Positions 57,951 through 64,000 of a DNA stretch of 64,000 bases are shown here, piece by piece. The translations under genes and the position numbers were made by a program. How positions within the stretch are numbered: the first letter of the stretch is position 1; every line of letters starts with the position of its first letter. Origin of the DNA: Melitaea cinxia (taxonomy: Eukaryota > Arthropoda > Insecta > Lepidoptera > Nymphalidae); assembly GCF_905220565.1 (NCBI RefSeq), contig NC_059398.1:17257210-17321209 (forward strand), read 5' to 3'. Under the pieces are notes generated by a model. It searched no databases. It had not been told where the DNA came from and was given only the letters and a program-made list of their open reading frames with translations.

Positions 57951-58035
57951 TGTGTAACGTTCTATCATGTCTCATTTGTCACCATAAATGCTAATGATTT
58001 ATGGTGACAAATGAGACATGATAGAACGTTACACA
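57951..58035. repeat. Perfect inverted repeat: 39-bp arms, 7-base loop
   Basis: The arm 57951-57989 is the exact reverse complement of 57997-58035; the loop is GCTAATG. The next outward pair does not match. A transcript from either strand would form a 39-bp perfect hairpin. There is no second copy in the window. Confidence 0.92.
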
Positions 58036-58619
58036 CTCAATGCTTTCAAGTAGTCAATCCAGAAGTCAACAAAACTACCCATATAACAAACGCGTAAAAC
58101 TTTGTCACTGGTGGATTCAAACCCCCTTTACCATTAAAAATTAGGACCGAAAAACCAAAGAATAAAAGTATATAGCGCAAGTTTACGGAACCTTAAAAAA
58201 CTCGGTAATGAAAAATCAACGAAACAAATTTACGAAAATTGCCACGGGATCGCGGGACGCTTTCCTGTCCCGCGACGCCGATATGCTCTTTGCAAATTGA
58301 TACAAGTATTATAGCGGGACTAATATAGACAGTTTTAAAGGTTTCTTTGTTGGGGTATTATCTGATTTAAAAATTGAATTGGTTTATTTTATATCGTTGT
58401 TTCGGTACATTTAAAGATTTTTATATGGAAGTTGCTAACTGGTTTCGAAATCGGATTATTGTTTTGAGATGGAAATTGGACTGATCTGAATCAGCCTGAA
58501 AACTTTCTATTGTCCCTTTATAATTAGTACTAGCTTTGCTGGAGCAGCTAATTTCATAGGCATTAATTTGGCAAAAATGGCCTATAGCCTTCCTTGGTGC
58601 TTTTTGGGCTGTCCATTAC

Positions 58620-58905
58620 CTTTTAACTGAGGTAGGGCACAGCAGGAAATTTCCTGCTCAAAATATGAAGCAGCCCGACTGGGGTAGTGCCGCGATCTTA
58701 CAGGTCACAGCTAAATAATACTACTTTCAAGCAGTGTTGTGTTGCTGTTGGTGAGTTCGGTGACCAGAGGTCCTGATGGTAATTGAGGATAGCGTCAAAA
58801 ACGCGCTTGCGATGCTTTAGGTATCGCAGACATCTATAAGCTACGGTAATCGCTTACGATTGGGTGAGCTATATGGTTTTTTGCCGACCTAGTTATATAA
58901 AAATA
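58620..58905 (+). repeat. REP-A copy
   Basis: 'ttaactgaggtagggcacagcaggaaatttcctgc' to 'ttttttgccgacctagttatataaaaat'. It is moderately diverged and full length. Positions 58906-60730 hold no supported gene; the 87-codon plus frame at 59840-60103 and the 148-codon minus frame at 60042-60488 show no domain. Confidence 0.75.
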
Positions 58906-60734
58906 AAGCCAATAATTAAAGAAGCGAATGGGTTCGAATACGTAATGGACTTTTTTTTATCAAAAAAAGAGGACAAAAGAATAACTTATCAGATATCGTT
59001 TTAATCAAAATCTTTGAAGTCTCAAAAGTCCTTAAAATATTTTTTGTCGTTTCATATAGATACGTATTTTCACGTACTTGAAAAGTTCGCCCTGTGTAAC
59101 TAGTCCGCTTTAACGAAAAACAGTAGCTCATAAATAATTCAAAGAGCCTCGTTAAAACATAACGAAGCGATAACACTCACAGCCCTTGGTCGTTTCGAAA
59201 TTGAAACAAAAAAAAAAAATCATTGAAAAATATCGTTTCCGAGCATTGTTATCGGCGAATATCCGTTTGAAGTTAGTCCAATTCTAGTTAAAGTATAAAG
59301 ATATGATAATTCGATGATGACGTGTTCGGATTTGAAATCAAAATGGATGAAAATTGTTTCGTTTGTGGACGTTTTTTACACCCTTGGGGCGTTTTAGCCC
59401 TTGGAGTCCCGGGACTTTTTCAAATTTAATTGCACCACGTCCCGGAACTTCTGGGAAATCTAGATAAGTAAAGGAGTCTATATAAATCACGCTACTGATC
59501 AGTAGCTATGAATATAGCCTGTAATCAAAGGACACCAAAAATGTAATATTATTGATGGAATTATATGATGAATATAATTGCAACTATCCCACTGATATAG
59601 ATGCGCGAGTCCGTGAAAATGGGCAAGTGAATAGATGTTCGTTACTCTTTCACGCAAAATCTACTAATTCGTATCTAATAATATAATGTAATCTATAATT
59701 AGTATTATAGTTAATTTTTTTACGTGGATAGATGGAGATCTCTAATAACATATAAACTGATTTTTATCCCGACGTTCCCACGGGATTGGAAATTACGAGG
59801 AAAAACTACGAGCAAAATTAAAATGATGAATTTAAAATTTTGCCAGACAGAATGAAACAAAAACCCGATTCACTTTCTAATCATCCGCATTGTGACAATA
59901 ATTTTCATTTAGAAATGTTTATTAAAATCCATTACAATGGCACAAGTCTTTTGATTCAGACAAACGTTTTGTCAAGATCTTTAACAAATCCTAACAATGG
60001 TTGGAACGATTGTTTATCAGACGAGAGTAGATCGTCACCGACTAAAGGATTGGGAAGTCAAATTGTACTTTGTATCTTTGTTTTGGAACTGGCAGGTGAT
60101 TAAAAGTAATTCTTAGAGAAAAGTTATTTAGGTAAGGAGTTATAAAGTCTATAGGAACATGATAAAGAGGGGGTATATGTTTTTTATTCAATTTGACAAA
60201 GCATGAAATGTTTTGATCGACATCTCGAGTAGCTCGATTGAGAAGCACACCAACTTTCAAGTAGTATCCTGAGAAGTGCAACCAACCTGCTTGCAACGTC
60301 TCTACCGAAAACGAAAGAAAAAAAATATGCACATGTGGCTTGCACCTAGACTGAGCAGGGTCATAATACACAGTTATAGAAAATCTGTTAGAAATGGCAA
60401 CTATAAATAGGTTAGATACGAAGAACGAGACAGTCGTAAGTTCACATTTCCTTTTTCCGATCCTTTGAGCCATTTTAATCCCATTCATCTCTTAAAGGCA
60501 TTAACATATTTTAGAAATACAATAACTCTAAAACTGTATTCGAATTAATAAAGAAACACAAAGTAGAACGAAGACAATACTCGTATCGAAATTAATCAGT
60601 TAAAAACATCCGTCTTTGTACTATTTCGAATCAATCGTAAGCTTCTTACTAAATCCGTTTTAATAAATTGATGCTTTGTTGTCCAAGTTGATCCTTTTAG
60701 AACTATATATTTTTTCGCTCGCCATGCGATGTTT

Positions 60735-61010
60735 TTATGTCTCTAGGTCGGCAAACAAGACTACATCTCACCTGATGGTAAGCGATTACCGTAGCGTATA
60801 CGCCTGCAACACCAGAAGCATCGCAAGCGCGTTACCGACCTAATCCCCAATCCCTCCCAGGAGCTCTGGTCACCTTACTCACCAATAGAAACACAATACT
60901 GCTTGAAAACAGTATTATTTCACTGTGGTCTTCTATAAGGTCGAGGTACTACCCCAGTCGGGCTACTCCATATTTTGAGCAGGAAATTCATGCTGTGCCC
61001 TACCACAGTC
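60735..61010 (-). repeat. REP-A copy
   Basis: Inverted, full length: 'taggtcggcaaacaagactacatctcacctgatggtaagcgattaccgtagc' to 'gggctactccatattttgagcaggaaattcatgctgtgccctacc'. Confidence 0.78.
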
Positions 61011-61319
61011 TAAATTACGATTTGCTAAAATATTTAATTTCTTCGTTTTAGCAAGACGTATGTGAGGTTTTATGAGGGTAATTAACACGCTTGATTTTCT
61101 TACTTCGGTATGTTTTTACTAATCATAGCGTTATATTATAGCCAGCTGAACTTCCATCAGATACACGGCCATTTAAAAAAGTTTAAGTTTATTTTTAATG
61201 ACTTAGGAAACTAGCCAGTAAAGAATTGGATATTCGACAAAATAAGTAATAAAAAAAATATTTTTAATATACATGCACGATCTGTCACATGTAATGCTTT
61301 TATTATAGGTAAAAATTGT

Positions 61320-61445
61320 TATTTTAATACATTTATTTATTTTTTCTTTAAATATATATGTTATATTATGTTACTCTGATCGGGAATCGAACCCACAACC
61401 CTCGAAGAAGAAAGCAGGTTACACTGCACCAATGGGCTAGTCGAA
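61320..61445 (-). mobile_element. tRNA-derived SINE, head only
   Basis: On the minus strand: 'actagcccattggtgcagtgtaacctgctttc' (A-box region) and 'gggttgtgggttcgattcccg' (B-box), then an A/T-rich body. The 3' half is missing. Confidence 0.65.
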
Positions 61446-61918
61446 GTATATATCTAACAGAGATTGCTTAGCGTCTTCACACAATTAGCACGTTACTGGC
61501 TTAATACGACAAATATATTACGCTGTTTATGTGTATATTCATTAACAACTCATAAAACACTAGCTGTGTCCTACGGTTACGCCCGCGGTAATATGAGGAA
61601 AAAACATACAATTCAAGCCTTCCTCGATTAATGTACTACCTGACACAAAAATAATTTTTCATTTCGAAGCAGTACAGTCAATCGGGGTAGCTTTGACAGT
61701 TCATTACTATATTTTTTTCGCTAACTTTGACAATGTTAAATATGAAACACAAGAGTTAACTTAAGGTAATAAGGTTGGTTTTCATACTCTCAAGTTATTT
61801 AACGTCTATAAAAATCATTAAATGTATCAAAAAATGGCAATTTTGTTGTGTGTCAAAGTTACAACCCCTTTATGGGTAACTTTGACACAGGTGAGATTTT
61901 AAAATAGACATATTAAAG

Positions 61919-61937
61919 GTTCTTCTTCTTCTTCTTT
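61919..61937. repeat. (TTC)n microsatellite
   Basis: Short trinucleotide run 'ttcttcttcttcttcttta' inside the TA-flanked element. Confidence 0.85.
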
Positions 61938-62144
61938 AGGGTTAATGGCTTTCAATAGTGCCAAATGAGTACAGATGATTTCGCCAATGTCACGTAGAAA
62001 ATATTAAAGGGTATATTATATTTTTACATATCTTGATAGTAGCAAAACCGTCGAGTTATCAAAAAAGTTTACCACTGAAAAAAATACAAAAATTGCGAGC
62101 CGAACTTTTAGTAATGTTTTTGACATAAACTTCGTTTAAAGCTT

Positions 62145-62188
62145 ATTTTTAACCGACTTCCAAAAAAGGAGGAGGTTCTCAATTCGAC

Positions 62189-62239
<51 letters not shown>

Positions 62240-62800
62240 ATGTTACATCAGAACTTTTGCTCGTGTGGACCGATTTCGACAAATTTTGTTTTAATCGAAA
62301 GGTGGTGTGTGCCAATTGGTCCCATTTAAATTTATTTGAGATTTAACAACTACTTTTCGAGTTATATCCAATAATGCGTTTTTACTTGCCGCTTTTTTCG
62401 TCGACCTACGTTGTATTATACCACATAACTTTCTACTGGATGTACCGCTTTTGATAATTCTTTTTTTGTTGGAAAGGGGATATCCCTAGTTTGGTACCGT
62501 GATAAGGAAACCAGGATCTGATGATGGGATCCCAGAGAAATCGAGGGAAACTCTCGAAAATCCGATATAACTTTTTACTGGGTGTACCGATTTTGATAAT
62601 TTTTAATTTAATCGAAAGCTGATGTTTATCATGTGGTCACATATAAATTTTATCGAGATCTGATAACTACTTTTTGAGTAATCTTTGATAACGCGTAGTT
62701 GCTTGACTATTTTTTCGTCGATCTACGTTGTATTACTTGTCGATGTAATTGAAGTCGGTTTTTTTTTTTCGTTTGCGCGCAAACACAATTATTTTGCAGA
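62145..62800 (+). repeat. Family G copy, longest, with a T40+ tract
   Basis: It begins 'ttaaccgacttccaaaaaaggaggaggttctcaattcgactg', has a poly-T run at about 62191-62235, then two tandem-like modules each with 'aactttt-tactgg-tgtaccgattttgataat'. It ends 'ttgaagtcggttttttttttcgtttgcgcgcaaacacaatt'. The ends share ACCGACTTC/GAAGTCGGT in inverted orientation, and the right end has the palindrome GTTTGCGCGCAAAC. Class not determined. Confidence 0.65.
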
Positions 62801-63037
62801 GAGTTCATTTAAGCAGTTTGTTAAGTAAACAAATTTTGTAAACATAATGTTACGCACTATATGTGGACAACATAAAAAATAAAAAATAATTTTGCGATTT
62901 GACTGTCAAAGTTACCTGGTCAATCAAAGTTACCCCGAGTGACCGTAATTCCTAAGGTACGCGCGCTATATCATCAGATTTCCAAAAAGGAGGAGGTTAT
63001 CAACTCGACTATATTTTTGAAGTGAAACTTCTTTGGG

Positions 63038-63275
63038 CGCATCGGGGGTAAAATTTTCACGGATCAAACGCGTCACGAGTCACGAATTTTTAAACGTCCA
63101 TTACACGTTGAATACACCGGTTCTCGTCCGATCACCGAAGTTAAGCAACATCGGGCACGGTCAGTACTTGGATGGGTGACCGCCTGGGAACACCGCGTGA
63201 CGTTGGCTTTTTGTTTTTTTTTTTCAATTCGTTTTTTTTTTAATTAGTTTGCTAGAGAGGTTTCACTTCTGACAT
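63038..63275 (+). mobile_element. Family H-like insertion carrying a 5S rRNA sequence
   Basis: It starts GAAGTGAAACTTCTTTGGGC and shows AGAGGTTTCACTTC near its right end, so the outer 14 bases are inverted repeats with one mismatch. The left end resembles family H at 47125-47285 and 13065-13250 ('gaagt-a-acttctttgg-cgc'), but those copies have no 5S sequence. Confidence 0.5.
63090..63208 (+). rRNA. 5S rRNA gene or pseudogene
   Basis: From 63093 the sequence follows insect 5S rRNA closely: AACGTCCAT, 'ttgaatacaccggttctcgtccgatc', 'accgaagttaagcaacatcggg', 'cagtacttggatgggtgaccgcctgggaacaccgcg', 'gacgttggc', followed at once by a T5 stop. The internal control region appears intact. The first three bases, expected GCC, are TTA, which breaks the outer pairs of helix I. 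Length 119 is normal. It stands alone, with no tandem 5S array here. Confidence 0.7.
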
Positions 63276-63604
63276 GTGTACTTTGTACGCACGTAATTTT
63301 TTTTATGTGTGTTACGTCATAACTTTTTACTGGTTGGACTGATTTCGATGACTCTTTTTATCGTAAAACATAAAGTGCTGTAAACAAATCAATAGGCAAA
63401 TAGTTGTATTGAAAACGGATATACTTTCATAACCCAACAATAGTAAAACAAATTTCGTAAATATTCGGGTGGGACCTCTCGATCCTCTTAACTCCAATCT
63501 CCTGAACAATACCGTAACCTTATTGTGTTCATACATGTATTGTTGAAACACAGTTCCACGGTTCACGATATGTTTTTGTTAGTATTTTGATACAAAAGGT
63601 GATT

Positions 63605-63862
63605 TTTTTTATATGCAACTATGTCGGCTAACAAGCGTACATCTCGATCGCGATGGCGACCCGACACCCAATCCACCCAATCCCTAACCTAACCTAACCC
63701 AAACCCTTCAGGAACTCTGGCCATCTTATTAACCACAGGAACACAAAACTGCTAGAAAGCAGTATTATTTAGCTGAGATTTTCTCTAAGGTTGAGGTACT
63801 TCCGCAGTCGGGCTCCAGATTTTGAGGAGGATATTTCATGCTGTACCCTACCTGAGATGACA
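63605..63862 (-). repeat. REP-A copy
   Basis: Inverted: 'gtcggctaacaagcgtacatctc', 'aggaactctggccatcttattaaccacaggaacacaaaactgct', 'gtcgggctccagattttgaggaggatatttcatgctgtaccctacctgag'. An internal 'cctaacctaaccta' run lies within it. Confidence 0.7.
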
Positions 63863-64000
63863 GAGATAGTTAATATCGAACATGATGACTATCCAAACTT
63901 ACTTGTTTTTATAGGAATTTTTTACATTTATTTTTAACTGTGGGACAAAAAAAGATATTTAATAATTTTTATCAGATGTGTGAAGTTCGTTTCCATTCGC

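Larger units (their letters stand above)
61675..62944. mobile_element. TA-flanked DNA transposon derivative with nested family G
   Basis: Imperfect terminal inverted repeats start CAGTCAATCGGGGTAGCTTT on the left and CGGTCACTCGGGGTAACTTT on the right (minus strand). They are flanked by TA on both sides (61673-61674, 62945-62946), as for Tc1/mariner or pogo-like elements. The subterminal motif 'gtcaaagttac' recurs inside, including a 14-bp-arm hairpin at about 61854-61890. No transposase frame is present. The interior is occupied by a family G copy. Confidence 0.6.
62985..63400 (+). repeat. Family G copy split by the 5S-bearing insertion
   Basis: 62985-63037 ('aaaaaggaggaggttatcaactcgactatattttt') and 63289-63400 ('aattttttttatgtgtgttacgtcataactttttactggttggac') are consecutive parts of family G. 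The 250-bp segment between them is listed separately. Confidence 0.6.

Noticed and set aside
58238..58261. Short hairpin GCGGGAC...GTCCCGC
   Set aside because: Seven-base arms are expected by chance; nothing terminator-like or repeated around it.
60042..60488. 148-codon minus frame
   Set aside because: No domain or signal recognised; its length is possible by chance in 64 kb, so not called a gene.
63684..63703. CCTAACCTAACCTAA-like run resembling the insect telomere repeat
   Set aside because: Only about three units, inside a REP-A copy; too short and in the wrong context for an interstitial telomere.
1..64000. CRISPR arrays, prokaryotic operons, ribosome-binding sites
   Set aside because: The sequence is eukaryotic. 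Repeats are dispersed transposons without regular spacers, and no operon-like gene packing exists outside the retroelements.

Overview
The window looks like a gene-poor, AT-rich stretch of an insect nuclear genome, most probably a moth or butterfly (Lepidoptera). This is inferred from the repeat types: short Helitrons with TC...CTAG ends, tRNA-derived SINEs, RTE-like LINE 3' ends with TGATG tails, and a TED/gypsy-like errantivirus. No complete host protein-coding gene is visible. One convincing internal coding exon (12025-12161, minus) suggests that at least the left part is intronic or lies inside a host gene. A second, weaker exon candidate is at 55647-55746.

The centrepiece is a three-level nest at 33062-46935. 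A tRNA-derived SINE was split by an env-bearing Ty3/gypsy-type errantivirus (33185-46812, minus strand). The errantivirus has two 333-bp LTRs that differ at one position by eye, a 4-bp ATGT duplication, a tRNA-Ser-type primer site, gag, pol and env. Its pol frame was later split by a full-length BEL/Pao element (36759-42770, minus strand) with identical 131-bp LTRs, a 5-bp ACGAG duplication and an uninterrupted 1727-codon gag-pol frame. All the large open frames are in these two elements: Gag, protease-RT-RNase H, integrase and Env of the errantivirus, and the single BEL polyprotein.

The rest is a mosaic of smaller repeats. The families named here for reference are: tRNA-SINE; REP-A (about 270 bp, A-tailed, around sixteen copies); REP-B (about 320 bp, with the RTE 3' tail); REP-C; RTE-like 3' ends, the longest keeping a 166-codon RT C-terminal frame at 49920-50420; REP-D (host of a Harbinger-like plus Helitron nest at 28840-30530); family G (with GGAGGAGG near one end); and families H and I (ends carrying GAAGTnnnACTTC palindromes). 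Two RNA genes or relics stand out: a tRNA-shaped gene with a non-canonical anticodon loop (31071-31143), and a 5S rRNA sequence inside a family H-like element (63090-63208). A perfect 39-bp-stem hairpin (57951-58035) and a perfect 36-bp palindrome (7914-7949) are unexplained. All homology statements come from reading the sequence and knowing the families; no searches were run.
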